The notes: a model not told the origin generated them from the sequence alone. DNA of 64,000 nt from Bradyrhizobium sp. Gha (GCF_900113735.1 NZ_FOQM01000019.1:86823-150822), one strand, 5' to 3'. Shown: positions 27,135 through 36,741, numbered from the stretch's first letter. Numbers and translations: made by a program.

Positions 27135-28088
27135 ATGTCCCCACCTCAAGCCATTCCGTCTGCCGCGCGCCCGCTGAGTGCCGGCGCCATCGCCCTGATG
27201 CTCATGCTATGTCTGACCTGGGGCTTCAACCAGATTGCGGTGAAGCTGGTGTTGCCGGATATCCCGCCGATGCTGCAGGCGATGATCCGCTCGACGGTCG
27301 CGTTGCCGGTGCTGTTCCTCATCGGTACATTTCGGGGCGTCAAATTCTTCGAGAATGACGGCACGTGGAAGCCGGGCCTGATCGCCGGGGTGATGTTCGG
27401 CGTCGAGTTCGTGCTGATCTTCCAGGGCCTGCGCCTGACCACGGCCTCGCGCGGGGTCGTGTTCCTCTACACCGCGCCCTTCTTCGTCGCGCTCGGCTCT
27501 TACCAGATGCTCGGCGAGCGCCTTGGCAGCACGCAATGGTTGGGACTGGCCGTGAGCTTTGCCGGCGTCGCGCTCGCGATCGGCGTCCCGCAGGCCAATG
27601 TCGATTCCCATGTGCTGCTCGGCGATCTCATGATCGTCGGCGGTGCATCGCTGTGGGCCGCGACCACGCTGGTCGCCAAGGGCACGCGGTTGCGCTTCGC
27701 CGCGCCGGAGAAGGCGCTCGGCTATCAGGTCGCAACCTCGATCCCGATCCTCGGCACTGCTGCCTTGTTATCAGGGGAAACCATCACCCACACCCCGTCG
27801 CCGCTGTCGTTCGCCTTGATGGCCTTCCAGGCCATCTGGGTGGTCGGAACCACGTTCACGCTTTGGTTCGCGCTGGTGAAGGCCTATTCGGCCAGCAAAT
27901 TGTCGGCTTTTACCTTCATCACCCCTTTGTTTGGCGTGGTGGGTAGCTATTTCATCATGCACGACACCCTGAGTCTGGCCTTTGGGGCGGCAGCCGTCCT
28001 TGTAATTGCTGGGCTTTTTCTGGTTAACCGTCCGAGCCAAACCGCGGCGGCGCCTGTTGATGCATTGCTGAACGTCACCAAAACCTGA
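27135..28088 (+). CDS. DMT-superfamily transporter (EamA type)
   Basis: A 317-residue ten-helix drug/metabolite transporter with two EamA repeats (helix 1 begins ALMLMLCLTWGFNQIAVKL; second repeat begins LLGDLMIVGGASLWAATTL). Proteins of this group export amino acids or other metabolites, and the substrate is not predictable. It follows the Zur-like gene closely and could be co-transcribed. I start at the ATG at 27135 rather than at 27081, which lies inside the upstream gene. Confidence 0.9.
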   Translation: MSPPQAIPSAARPLSAGAIALMLMLCLTWGFNQIAVKLVLPDIPPMLQAMIRSTVALPVLFLIGTFRGVKFFENDGTWKPGLIAGVMFGVEFVLIFQGLRLTTASRGVVFLYTAPFFVALGSYQMLGERLGSTQWLGLAVSFAGVALAIGVPQANVDSHVLLGDLMIVGGASLWAATTLVAKGTRLRFAAPEKALGYQVATSIPILGTAALLSGETITHTPSPLSFALMAFQAIWVVGTTFTLWFALVKAYSASKLSAFTFITPLFGVVGSYFIMHDTLSLAFGAAAVLVIAGLFLVNRPSQTAAAPVDALLNVTKT

Positions 28089-28100
28089 TATTTGGACGCC

Positions 28101-29384
28101 ATGAACAAGCTCGAAAACACCATCGATTCCGATCTCGCAGGCCCTGCGCCGCGTCACCGGACCACCCAGGTCAAGGTCGGCAACGTCACCGTGGGCGGCG
28201 GCGCGCCGATCGTCGTCCAGTCGATGACCAATACCGACACCGCCGACATCGACGGCACCATCGCCCAGGTCGCAGCGCTCGCGCGCGCCGGCTCCGAAAT
28301 GGTCCGCATCACTGTGGATCGCGAGGAGGCGGCGGCCGCCGTCCCGCACATCCGTGACGGTCTCGCCAAGCGTGGCATCACCACGCCGCTGATCGGCGAC
28401 TTCCACTATATCGGCCACAAGCTGCTCGCGGCCTATCCGGCCTGCGCCGAAGCGCTGGCGAAGTACCGCATCAATCCCGGCAATGTCGGCTTCAAGGACA
28501 AGCGCGACACCCAGTTCGCCGACATCATCGAGATCGCGAACAAGAACGGCAAGCCGGTGCGCATCGGCGCCAATTGGGGCTCGCTCGACCAGGAACTGCT
28601 GACCAAGCTGATGGACGAGAACGCCGCCTCCGCCAATCCGCGCGACGTGCGCGCGGTAACGCGCGAGGCGATGGTGCAGTCGGCGCTGCTGTCGGCCGCG
28701 CGCGCCGAAGAGCTCGGCATGCCCAAGGATCGCATCATCCTCTCGGCGAAAGTCTCGGCGGTGCAGGATCTGATCGCGGTCTATCAGGATCTCGCTGCGC
28801 GTTCCGACTACGCCATCCATCTCGGCCTCACCGAAGCCGGCATGGGCTCGAAGGGCATCGTGGCGTCCTCGGCCGCGCTCGGAATTCTGCTTCAGCAGGG
28901 CATCGGCGACACCATCCGCATCTCGCTGACGCCGGAGCCCGGCGGCGACCGCACCCGCGAGGTGCAGGTCGGCCAGGAGCTCTTGCAGACCATGGGCTTC
29001 CGCACCTTCGTGCCGCTGGTTGCGGCGTGCCCCGGTTGCGGCCGCACCACCTCGACCACGTTCCAGGAGCTGGCCCGCTCGATCCAGGATTTCATCCGCG
29101 ACGAGATGCCGAACTGGAAGAGCAAATATCCTGGTGTCGAAGAGCTCAACGTCGCGGTGATGGGCTGCATCGTCAACGGTCCCGGCGAATCCAAGCACGC
29201 CAATATCGGCATCTCCTTGCCAGGCACCGGCGAAGCGCCGGCTGCGCCTGTCTTCGTCGACGGCAAGAAGTTCCGCACGCTGCGCGGCCCGACCATCTCG
29301 GCCGACTTCAAGGCGCTGGTGATCGATTACATCGACCAGCGCTACGGCCAGGGTGCCAAGGCGCCGGTGACTGCGGCGGAGTAG
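28101..29384 (+). CDS. ispG: 4-hydroxy-3-methylbut-2-en-1-yl diphosphate synthase (flavodoxin)
   Basis: A 427-residue [4Fe-4S] enzyme converting MEcPP to HMBPP in the methylerythritol phosphate route to isoprenoids. The cluster Cys are in AACPGCGRTT and the following MGCIVNGPGE, and the TIM-barrel N-terminus begins HRTTQVKVGNVTVGGGAP. ATG at 28101 chosen; a TTG three codons upstream is possible. Together with the IspA-type prenyl synthase at 36742 it supplies isoprenoid precursors. Confidence 0.97.
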   Translation: MNKLENTIDSDLAGPAPRHRTTQVKVGNVTVGGGAPIVVQSMTNTDTADIDGTIAQVAALARAGSEMVRITVDREEAAAAVPHIRDGLAKRGITTPLIGDFHYIGHKLLAAYPACAEALAKYRINPGNVGFKDKRDTQFADIIEIANKNGKPVRIGANWGSLDQELLTKLMDENAASANPRDVRAVTREAMVQSALLSAARAEELGMPKDRIILSAKVSAVQDLIAVYQDLAARSDYAIHLGLTEAGMGSKGIVASSAALGILLQQGIGDTIRISLTPEPGGDRTREVQVGQELLQTMGFRTFVPLVAACPGCGRTTSTTFQELARSIQDFIRDEMPNWKSKYPGVEELNVAVMGCIVNGPGESKHANIGISLPGTGEAPAAPVFVDGKKFRTLRGPTISADFKALVIDYIDQRYGQGAKAPVTAAE

Positions 29385-29405
29385 GCGTCGTTCAACATCG
29401 AAATC

Positions 29406-29477
29406 GTAGCGAAGCGTAATCCGCCCTTTTCGTTGCGCGAGGGAAGTGGCGGGTTACGCTTCGCTGACCCGCCCTAC
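29406..29477. repeat. Intergenic palindromic repeat
   Basis: GTAGCGAAGCGTAATCCGCC at the left faces GGCGGGTTACGCTTCGCTGA and CCGCCCTAC at the right. The same vocabulary recurs at 52021-52102. Confidence 0.7.
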
Positions 29478-29542
29478 ATGGCTACGATCCCTCCCAATCC
29501 GAGCTCAGGGACGCGCGTGACGGTGAAGGGGGAAGGGCCGGT

Positions 29543-30370
29543 GTGAAAAACGCGTGGCGCATCACCGCCGCTCTCGCTGTGTCGCTGATCCCGCTATTGG
29601 TCTTGCCGGGTCGCCATGGCGAAGCGGTCGCGGCGCGCAAGGCCGCGAGGGCAAAGCCCAGACCCTCGTCGATCAAGCCGCCTGCGCCGGAGAGATGCGA
29701 TCCGCGCAAATTCAAGATCATCCTCGATGTCGGACACACCTCGGACGCGCAAGGCGCGACCAGCGCGCGCAACGATGTGGAATTCGGCTTCAACCTGCAT
29801 TTGGCGCGGCTGATCGGGGAGCGCTTGACCTCGGCAGGCTTCGCCGCGACACGGGTGCTGGTGACCGAGGGCAACGCGCGCGCAAGCCTGCTCAAGCGCG
29901 TCGGCACGGCCAACGCCGCGCATGCTGATTTCTTTCTCTCGATCCACCACGATTCCGTGCCGGACAAGATGCTCGAGCCTTGGGAGTTCGAGGGCGCGAA
30001 GAGCTATTTCAGCGACCGCTTCAGCGGTCACTCGCTGTTCGTGTCCGAGCGCAATCCGCGCTTCGCCGCCAGCCTCGTCTTCGCCAGGCTGCTGGGCCGG
30101 GAGCTGAAGGACAAGGGCCTGCACTACGCCACCCAGTACGCCCTGCCGCTGATGGGCCGCTACCGGCACCCATTGCTGGACAAGGATGTCGGCGTCTACC
30201 GCTACGACGGCCTCGTCGTGCTGTCGCAGACCCGGAGCGCCGCGGTCCTGCTGGAAGCGGGCTCCATCATCAACCGCGACGAGGAGATGGCGATGAACTC
30301 GCCGGAGCGGCAGGAGCTGATCGCGACCGCCGTGGTGGCGGCGATGCGGACCTATTGCGAGCGGCGGTAG
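29543..30370 (+). CDS. Exported N-acetylmuramoyl-L-alanine amidase (Amidase_3)
   Basis: A 275-residue zinc amidase that cuts the amide between MurNAc and the stem peptide. It begins with a signal/anchor (MKNAWRITAALAVSLIPLLVL). Zinc ligands are expected at His in LDVGHTSD, Glu in RNDVEFGFN and His in FLSIHHDS, and the catalytic Glu in VLLEAGSIIN, all as in Amidase_3. There is no AMIN or SPOR domain. GTG start at 29543 with GGAAGGG upstream. Confidence 0.9.
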   Translation: MKNAWRITAALAVSLIPLLVLPGRHGEAVAARKAARAKPRPSSIKPPAPERCDPRKFKIILDVGHTSDAQGATSARNDVEFGFNLHLARLIGERLTSAGFAATRVLVTEGNARASLLKRVGTANAAHADFFLSIHHDSVPDKMLEPWEFEGAKSYFSDRFSGHSLFVSERNPRFAASLVFARLLGRELKDKGLHYATQYALPLMGRYRHPLLDKDVGVYRYDGLVVLSQTRSAAVLLEAGSIINRDEEMAMNSPERQELIATAVVAAMRTYCERR

Positions 30371-30388
30371 GTCCACAATGACGCGCAG

Positions 30389-31999
30389 CTATAGCGGCCC
30401 GCCCCGATACTCCCGGTTCGCCAGGCTCGCCTCTTCCAGATCGAGATCGCGCTCGATCCTCCGCCGCGTTTCGTCGGTGATCTGGCCGTCGCGCAGGAGA
30501 TCATGGATGAACTTGCGCTCGGCTTCGATCAGCTCGCGGGTCAACGCGGTGCCGGCGGCGGAGACGTCGTGGTGGGCGGGATCGAGTGAATCGGGAAGCT
30601 GGTTGACGCGGATTTCGTGGCGGGCGCGCAGGAGCCGCATCACCTCGTCGGAGACGTCCTTCTCCCCGCTCAAGGCGTCGAGCGATTTCAGCGCGGCGTC
30701 CAGTGCCTGCCGCCGCGCCGCGATCTCGGCCTCGTGCTCGGCGACGTGCTCGACGCGGCCGGCTTGCGCGATGCCGAGCCAGCGCACCACCGGCGGCAGC
30801 GTCAGGCCGACGCCGATCAGCGTGATGAAGATGACGCCGAAGGCGACGAACAGGATCAGGTCGCGATCGGGGAACGCCTCGCCCCCAGGCAGCGTGAACG
30901 GCAATGCCAGCGCGGCCGCCAGCGACACCGCGCCGCGCACGCCGGTGAACGCGAGTGCGAACGGCCATTGCCAGGGCGGCGATGGATCCCGCATTCGCAG
31001 CGACTTCGACAGCATCCGCGGCAGATAGGTCGCCGGATAGAGCCAGGCGAAGCGCGCCAGGACGATGATGGCCATGACCAAGGCGGTCGCGATCATGATG
31101 TCGTCGAGGGGGAACGCCTTCGATTTCTCGTAGAGCGCCCGCATCTGGAAGCCGGTGAGCAGGAACAGCAAGCCCTCGATCAGATAGATGATGAGGTCCC
31201 AGAAGAAGATGCCTTGCAGCCGCGTCGACGCCGATATCAGCAGCGGCCCGTTCCAGCTGACATAAAGGCCGCAGGCAACGGTCGCGATCACGCCGGAGCC
31301 GCCGACATGCTCGGGCAGCCAATAGGAGACGTAAGGCGTGATCAGCGACAGCGTCAGCTCGACCTGCGGATCCCCGGACCATTTGCGGAAACGCAGGGAG
31401 AGCCAGCCGACGCCGATGCCGAAGGCGATTTCGCCGGCGACGATGAGGGAAAATTCACCGGCCGCCAGCGGCAGCGAGAAATGTCCGACCATGATCGCTG
31501 CGAGCGCGAAGCGGTAGAGGATCAGTGCAGTGGCGTCGTTGGCGAGCCCTTCGCCCTCGAGGATGACGAGGAGGCGGCGCGGCATGTTCAGCCGGCGCGC
31601 GATCGCGAGCGGCGCCACCACGTCGGGCGGCGCGACGATCGCGCCCAGCAGGAAGCCGACGTTCCAGGGCAGGCCGATCAGATAATGGGTCGCGGTTGCG
31701 ACCATCGCCGCAGTGAAGATGACCGCGCCGACCGCGAGCAGTACGATCGGGCGCAGATTGTTCCTGAACTCGCGCCAGCTCATCGCGACGCTCGCCGAGT
31801 AGATCAGCGGCGGCAGCACCATCAGCAGCACCAGCTCCGGCGGCAGTTCCACCGGCGGCATGCCCGGCACGAAAGCGAGGCCAACACCGGAGAGCATCAG
31901 CAAGATCGCTGGCGCCATGTTGAAGCGGCGTGCGACCAGCGCCGTGCCTGCCAGCACGGCAAGCAGGATGAGGAAGGTCTGAAACTTCGCTGCGATCAT
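30389..31999 (-). CDS. CPA1-family Na+/H+ antiporter
   Basis: A 536-residue monovalent cation/proton antiporter of the NhaP/YjcE type, with about 12 membrane helices over the first 410 residues and a hydrophilic C-terminal tail rich in charged residues. The family motifs APPDVVAPLAIARRL and EGEGLANDATALILY (the ND pair at the ion site) are clear. It contributes to pH and salt homeostasis. Start at ATG 31999; an in-frame upstream ATG at 32026 would add nine residues without a better ribosome site. Confidence 0.93.
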   Translation of the reverse strand: MIAAKFQTFLILLAVLAGTALVARRFNMAPAILLMLSGVGLAFVPGMPPVELPPELVLLMVLPPLIYSASVAMSWREFRNNLRPIVLLAVGAVIFTAAMVATATHYLIGLPWNVGFLLGAIVAPPDVVAPLAIARRLNMPRRLLVILEGEGLANDATALILYRFALAAIMVGHFSLPLAAGEFSLIVAGEIAFGIGVGWLSLRFRKWSGDPQVELTLSLITPYVSYWLPEHVGGSGVIATVACGLYVSWNGPLLISASTRLQGIFFWDLIIYLIEGLLFLLTGFQMRALYEKSKAFPLDDIMIATALVMAIIVLARFAWLYPATYLPRMLSKSLRMRDPSPPWQWPFALAFTGVRGAVSLAAALALPFTLPGGEAFPDRDLILFVAFGVIFITLIGVGLTLPPVVRWLGIAQAGRVEHVAEHEAEIAARRQALDAALKSLDALSGEKDVSDEVMRLLRARHEIRVNQLPDSLDPAHHDVSAAGTALTRELIEAERKFIHDLLRDGQITDETRRRIERDLDLEEASLANREYRGGPL

Positions 32000-32044
32000 G
32001 ACCTGTCTTGGCCCGGAAGCGGCCAAGAGGTCAATGCAGACGGC

Positions 32045-32902
32045 TTACACCAGCCGCGCGGCCACCAAGCGCCCGATCCGCGCGAACACGGCCTCGAGCT
32101 GCGCCGCATCAGGTGTGCCGCCCTGCGTGTAGGCGGTGATCAGGATCGGTGCATCGGGTTTGGGCCAGGCGACCGCGATATCGCCCGATGCGTCCTTGCC
32201 GTTGTTGCCGGTCTTGTCGCCGATCGTCCAGCTTGCCGGCAGACCGCCGCGCAGCCGGTTCGCGCCGGTCTTGCAACCCACCATCCATTCGGTGAGTTGG
32301 GCTCTCGAGGCCGCTGACAGCGCCTCGCCTGTCACCAGCCGCTTGAGATTCCCGGCCATCGCCGCCGGCGTCGTGGTGTCCCTGACATCGCCCGGCGGCG
32401 AGCGGTTGAGCTCGGGCTCGTTGTGGTCGAGCCGCGATGTGGTATCGCCGATCGAGCGCCAGAACGCGGTGAGCGCGGCGGGGCCGCCGATCCGCGCCAG
32501 CAGCAAATTGGCGCAGGTGTTGTCGCTGAGCTCGACGCTCGCCTTGCACATGTCGGCCACCGACATCGCGCCGGTCGACAGGTTCTGTTTCGCGACCGGT
32601 GCGTACTCCAGGAGATCGGCCTTGCCGTAGGAGATCGTCGCGGCGAGCTTCTCCTCGCCGCGATCCACCCGCGCCAGCACGCAGGCCGCGAGCGATGCCT
32701 TGAACGTCGAGCACATCACGAAGCGCTCGTCCGCGCGCCAGGCGAGCTTCGCGCCGGTGGCGAGATTCTCCGCATGGACCCCGATCCGGCCGCCGCTCTC
32801 GCGCTCATAGGATTCGAGATCGGGCGGCGCGTCAGCTGCAAATGCGGGAGAGGCGGCCATCCAGCAGAGCGAGGCGAGCAGGGAACGACGATCGACAGGC
32901 AT
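32045..32902 (-). CDS. Class A beta-lactamase
   Basis: A 285-residue serine beta-lactamase with an exported N-terminus (MPVDRRSLLASLCWMAASPAFA). All class A signatures are present: nucleophile motif STFK (Ambler 70-73), SDN (130-132), EPELN containing Glu166, and KTG (234-236). It is a chromosomal enzyme of a soil bacterium in core-genome context, with no mobile element near it, so it looks intrinsic. Substrate spectrum cannot be predicted. No ampR-type regulator adjoins. Confidence 0.95.
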   Translation of the reverse strand: MPVDRRSLLASLCWMAASPAFAADAPPDLESYERESGGRIGVHAENLATGAKLAWRADERFVMCSTFKASLAACVLARVDRGEEKLAATISYGKADLLEYAPVAKQNLSTGAMSVADMCKASVELSDNTCANLLLARIGGPAALTAFWRSIGDTTSRLDHNEPELNRSPPGDVRDTTTPAAMAGNLKRLVTGEALSAASRAQLTEWMVGCKTGANRLRGGLPASWTIGDKTGNNGKDASGDIAVAWPKPDAPILITAYTQGGTPDAAQLEAVFARIGRLVAARLV

Positions 32903-32965
32903 GGGCGACCTTCGGGAAGTGGAGACCTTCGGGAGGTGGAGAGAGTGAAGCGACGAATGCGGCGC

Positions 32966-33052
32966 CGTCATTGCGAGCGGAGCGAAGCAATCCAGAATCC
33001 CTCGGCGGTGGGTTTCTGGATTGCTTCGTCGCAAGGGCTCCTCGCAATGACG
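32966..33052. repeat. CGTCATTGCGAG-type palindromic repeat, copy 1
   Basis: An 87-bp element with terminal inverted repeats beginning CGTCATTGCGAGCGGAGCG and ending CTCCTCGCAATGACG, and an inner pair GAAGCAATCCAGAA / TTTCTGGATTGCTTC. Related copies are at 47879-47962 and 54835-54914. It lies upstream of the beta-lactamase gene. Confidence 0.85.
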
Positions 33053-33106
33053 TGTGGTGGGAGTTGGGCTCGCACTGGGAGGCAGCTGAAGAGGAGAGCG
33101 GCCCCC

Positions 33107-33481
33107 TCATTCCTTCAGATCATACCGATACGATTTGGACACGATCTGCCAGCCGTCGGCGAGTTTCATCGCCACCAGATAATCCGTGAAGAACCGCGGC
33201 GGCAGCTGGCACTTGACCTTGATGAAGGCGGTCTTGTCGTCCGAGCGGTCGATCGTGACGATGAAATCCTCGCGCGGCTTGCCTTCGGCCTTGGCGGAGG
33301 GACGTTTGCGGACCCAGGCAAGCCAGTCCGGCACGGTCAGGATCTTCAACTCGCCCTTTTCCACCCAGCGCAGATCGGCGGACGGATGAAAGACGGCGCC
33401 GAGCTTGTCGGCGTCACCCTCGTAGAGCCCGTCGAAATAGGATTGCACGACGGCTTCGACGCTGGACCGGTTCTCGCTCAT
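33107..33481 (-). CDS. NTF2-like (putative lumazine-binding) protein
   Basis: A 124-residue protein of the SnoaL/NTF2-like fold, matching the putative lumazine-binding subgroup: SSVEAVVQSYFDGLYEGDADKL at the start, a conserved FHPSADLRWV and a final DGWQIVSKSYRY. No catalytic residues are established for this group, and its role is unknown. ATG at 33481 with AGGATGACC just upstream. Confidence 0.8.
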   Translation of the reverse strand: MSENRSSVEAVVQSYFDGLYEGDADKLGAVFHPSADLRWVEKGELKILTVPDWLAWVRKRPSAKAEGKPREDFIVTIDRSDDKTAFIKVKCQLPPRFFTDYLVAMKLADGWQIVSKSYRYDLKE

Positions 33482-33573
33482 GGGTCATCCTTTCGCATGA
33501 TGGCTGCGCGGAAACTTAGTCGGACAGATCAAATCGCGCTATGGCTGTCTTCTGCCATTTTCGTGAGGGCATC

Positions 33574-34002
33574 ATGACCGGTTCACAACATCGGCACGCT
33601 CGCATGCTTGCCGGCGAATGCTTTTGCCGCGCCGTCCGCTACGAGGTGGCGGACGCGTTTTCCTATGCATTGAACTGCCACTGCTCGAAGTGCCGCCGCG
33701 CCACCGGTTCCGCCTTCAAGCCGTTTGCCGGCATCGCGTACGGCCAGCTCCGGCTCATCAGGGGTGAAGACCAGCGGATGATCTACGGGGACGACACCAC
33801 CCATGACGCGCACTGCGCCCGCTGCGGCTCACTGCTTTATTCCCGGGTCCGGGAAGGACAATGGATCCATGTCACCTTGGGAACCCTGGTCGACGCCCCC
33901 TCGATCCGCCCGAGCGCCCATATTTTCGTCGGCTCCAAGGCCCCATGGCACGACATCACGGACAATCTGCCGCAGTATCGGGGCCATGTCAGGGACGGCT
34001 AG
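33574..34002 (+). CDS. GFA-family protein (glutathione-dependent formaldehyde-activating-like)
   Basis: A 142-residue zinc-binding protein of the GFA/CENP-V fold. The Cys pattern of the family is visible: GECFC, then NCHCSKCRRATGSAF, then HCARCGSLL. Despite the family name most members have no proven formaldehyde function. ATG at 33574 chosen; an upstream ATG at 33541 would add eleven residues that do not resemble the family start. Confidence 0.88.
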   Translation: MTGSQHRHARMLAGECFCRAVRYEVADAFSYALNCHCSKCRRATGSAFKPFAGIAYGQLRLIRGEDQRMIYGDDTTHDAHCARCGSLLYSRVREGQWIHVTLGTLVDAPSIRPSAHIFVGSKAPWHDITDNLPQYRGHVRDG

Positions 34003-34180
34003 GCAAGCCGGCCCGCGCCGTTTCGGCGGCGAACCGCCAATGCGCTGGCGCGACTCACGAAAGGGGCTCCTCGGCCTCTCGGGGTGCCGTCTTCGTGACC
34101 CCCATCACAAGCGCGGATGGCGGACCTTGCCAAGGTCGTCCCGGAGGGTGTGAACTGCTCCGAATTTTGGAAGTCTTGTC

Positions 34181-35998
34181 ATGCGCAATTTGTTCAGACT
34201 TTGCCCATTGCTCCTCGCTGTCGCGCTGATGTTTGGCGCCGGGCCAGCCTTCGCCGGACAGCGCGTCGCGCTGGTGCTCGCCAACTCGGACTATCAGCAC
34301 GCTCCCTCGCTTGCCAATCCCGTCAATGACGGTGCGGTGATGGCGAAGATGCTGAAGGATGCCGGCTTCGATGTCGTCGATTCCCGCCACGACCTCACGG
34401 CGCTCGATACGCGGCGCGTGCTGCGCGACTTCGCCGACTCTGCACGTGATGCCGATATCGCCGTCGTCTATTACGCCGGCCACGGTATCGAGGTCGACGG
34501 CGCCAACTATCTGATTCCGGTCGACGCCAAGCTCGAACGCGACACCGACGTGTATGACGAAGCGCTGTCTCTCGACCGCATCCTCGTCGCGATCGAGCCG
34601 GCCAAGCAGCTTCGTCTGGTGATCCTCGACGCCTGCCGTGACAATCCCTTCGGCAAGGCCATGAAACGCACGATCGCCTCGCGCGGCATCGGGCGGGGCC
34701 TTGCCCAGGTCGAGCCGGGCAGCCCCAACACCCTGATCGCCTATTCGGCCAAGGCCGGCTCCACCGCGCAGGACGGTGACGGCAGCAATAGCCCATTCAC
34801 GGTCGCGCTGTCGAAGCATCTGACGACGCCGGGCCTCGATGTCCGCCGCGCCTTCGGCTTCGTGCGCGACGACGTCTTGAAGATCACCAACAACAAGCAG
34901 GAGCCGTTCGTCTACGGCTCGCTCGGCGGCGAAGACGTGCCGCTGGTGCCGGTCAAGGCCGCGCCTGCGCCCGCGGCGGCACCCGCACCTGCGATCAATC
35001 CGCAAGCCGATATGCGCCGCGACTACGAACTGGCGCTTCAAATCGGCAACAAGCCGGCGTGGGAAGCGTTCCTGGCCCAGCACCCTGATGGCTTCTATGC
35101 GAGCCTTGCCAAGCTCCAGCTCGACAAGATCGAGGCCGAGCAGGTTCACGCTGTCGCGATCGAGAAGGCGAAACAGGCGGAGGCCGAGCGCGACCGTCTC
35201 GCCGCGCTTGGCGCGCAGAAGGATGCGCAGACCAAGGCTGCGGCCGATGCGAAGGCGGCCGAGCAGGCCCAGCTTGCCGCGCAGAAAGCCAAGGAGCAGG
35301 CGCAGCAGCAGGCAGCGGCTGCCGAGCAGCAGCGCGTCAATCTTGCCGCCTCGGCACCGGGCGCTGCGCCTGCCGGAACGGCGAGCCCCTCCGGCACAAA
35401 TGTCGCCGCGTTGACGCCGGCAAGTACGCCGGCCGATCTCAGCCGCGCGGTTCAGACCGAACTCGGTCGCGTCGGTTGCTTCTCGGGTGAGGCCGATGGC
35501 AACTGGAATACCTCCTCGCAACGCTCGCTGGCGCAGTTCAATCGCTATGCCGGCACCAAGCTCGACGTGAAGGTGGCGAGCACCGATGCGCTCGGCACGG
35601 TCAGGTCAAAATTGTCGCGCGTCTGCCCGCTGGTCTGCGATCACGGCTTCAGGCCCGCCGGCGACAAGTGCAGCAAGATCGTCTGTGGCGACGGCTATGC
35701 GCTGAACGACGATAATGAATGCGTGAAGCAGCGTGCCGCAAAACCCGCAACGGCCAAGCGCGACGACCGCGATGAGCGTCCGGCGAGACAGCGTCGCCAG
35801 TCCGGCGGTGCGGGTGCCGGCGCGGAGGGCGGTCACGGTGCCGCCGCGGGCATTGCCGCTGCCGCCGGCCGCGGCACGGGCAGCGGTCAGATTTTCTGCA
35901 ACACCATCGGCTGCCGTCCGGTCTCGCGTGGCTGTCACCTCGAATATCGCGGCGGTGGCGGCCCCCACAACGACGCAAATGTCGAGGTGTGTAATTAG
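34181..35998 (+). CDS. Secreted caspase-like (C14) protein with C-terminal peptidoglycan-binding-like domain
   Basis: A 605-residue protein with a signal peptide (about residues 1-25, ending FGAGPAFA). A caspase p20-like domain follows with the catalytic dyad His101 in YYAGHG and Cys152 in LDACRDNP. After a Pro/Ala linker comes an Ala/Glu/Lys-rich coiled coil (about 310-390). Residues about 417-478 (AVQTELGRVGCFSGEADGNW) resemble the peptidoglycan_binding_1 repeat. The C-terminus is Cys-rich with a basic, Gly-rich linker. Likely a periplasmic or extracellular cysteine peptidase (metacaspase/orthocaspase-like); substrate unknown. Confidence 0.88.
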   Translation: MRNLFRLCPLLLAVALMFGAGPAFAGQRVALVLANSDYQHAPSLANPVNDGAVMAKMLKDAGFDVVDSRHDLTALDTRRVLRDFADSARDADIAVVYYAGHGIEVDGANYLIPVDAKLERDTDVYDEALSLDRILVAIEPAKQLRLVILDACRDNPFGKAMKRTIASRGIGRGLAQVEPGSPNTLIAYSAKAGSTAQDGDGSNSPFTVALSKHLTTPGLDVRRAFGFVRDDVLKITNNKQEPFVYGSLGGEDVPLVPVKAAPAPAAAPAPAINPQADMRRDYELALQIGNKPAWEAFLAQHPDGFYASLAKLQLDKIEAEQVHAVAIEKAKQAEAERDRLAALGAQKDAQTKAAADAKAAEQAQLAAQKAKEQAQQQAAAAEQQRVNLAASAPGAAPAGTASPSGTNVAALTPASTPADLSRAVQTELGRVGCFSGEADGNWNTSSQRSLAQFNRYAGTKLDVKVASTDALGTVRSKLSRVCPLVCDHGFRPAGDKCSKIVCGDGYALNDDNECVKQRAAKPATAKRDDRDERPARQRRQSGGAGAGAEGGHGAAAGIAAAAGRGTGSGQIFCNTIGCRPVSRGCHLEYRGGGGPHNDANVEVCN

Positions 35999-36042
35999 GG
36001 TCACAGCGTCAGCACCGTCCTGCGCGATGGTACGGACGACGG

Positions 36043-36732
36043 TCAAGTTGCGATCGCGCTCGCCGCGATGTTCACCGTCAGCGCCAGCAGCGCGGTGTTG
36101 TAGATGAAAGACACGATGCCGTGCGCCGTGGCCGTGCGGCGGATCGTCTTGTCGGTGATGCCGACGTCCGAGACCTGCGCGGTCATGCCGATCACGAAGG
36201 AGAAATAGACGAAGTCCCAATAGTCGGCGTGGTCTTCCTTGTTGCCTTCAGGGAACTGCAATCCGCCGGACGGGGGGCGGTAATAGTCATGGGCGTAATG
36301 CAACGCAAACGTCGTGTGCACGGCGGCCCAGGACAGCGCGATCGTCGTGATGGCAATGGTCAGCTCCATCGCGCCGCGGTGGGGCGTGCCGAGCTCATAG
36401 ACGATCGCGGCAATGCTCGCGAAGGCGCCGATCGCCGTCACCAGCAGGATCACGAAGCGGCCGTCGTCCTGCATCGCAGCCGCGCGGCGAATGTGCTGGT
36501 GGTCGTTGCACAGCATCATCGTGTAAACCAGCACGAGATAGACCGCGATCAGCGCGTCCCAGCCGAACAGCAGCCGGGTCAGCAACCGGTACGAGCCGGG
36601 CACGAGCAGGCAGACGAGGATTCCGACGCCGAGCGAGATGAAGGTCCGCGGCCGCGCGTAAATCAGCCGCACCGGCCGCGACATCTGGCCGAAGCGGGCG
36701 AGGACGGGATCTTCTTGGCCCTCGGTCGCCAT
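36043..36732 (-). CDS. DUF1345 membrane protein
   Basis: A 229-residue inner-membrane protein with about five to six hydrophobic segments. The DUF1345 hallmark region is ALHYAHDYYRPP...DYWDFVYFSFVIGMTAQVSD. The family is of unknown function. It lies nine bases downstream of the prenyl synthase gene on the same strand and is probably co-transcribed with it. Confidence 0.88.
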   Translation of the reverse strand: MATEGQEDPVLARFGQMSRPVRLIYARPRTFISLGVGILVCLLVPGSYRLLTRLLFGWDALIAVYLVLVYTMMLCNDHQHIRRAAAMQDDGRFVILLVTAIGAFASIAAIVYELGTPHRGAMELTIAITTIALSWAAVHTTFALHYAHDYYRPPSGGLQFPEGNKEDHADYWDFVYFSFVIGMTAQVSDVGITDKTIRRTATAHGIVSFIYNTALLALTVNIAASAIAT

Positions 36733-36741
36733 GAACGCGCG

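Noticed and set aside
30617..32317. A 566-codon frame opposite the Na+/H+ antiporter
   Set aside because: Gln/Arg-rich antisense shadow; the antiporter on the other strand has clear family motifs.
32045..32902. Acquired antibiotic-resistance gene
   Set aside because: The beta-lactamase matches local codon use and sits among housekeeping genes with no integron or transposon nearby; it looks intrinsic.
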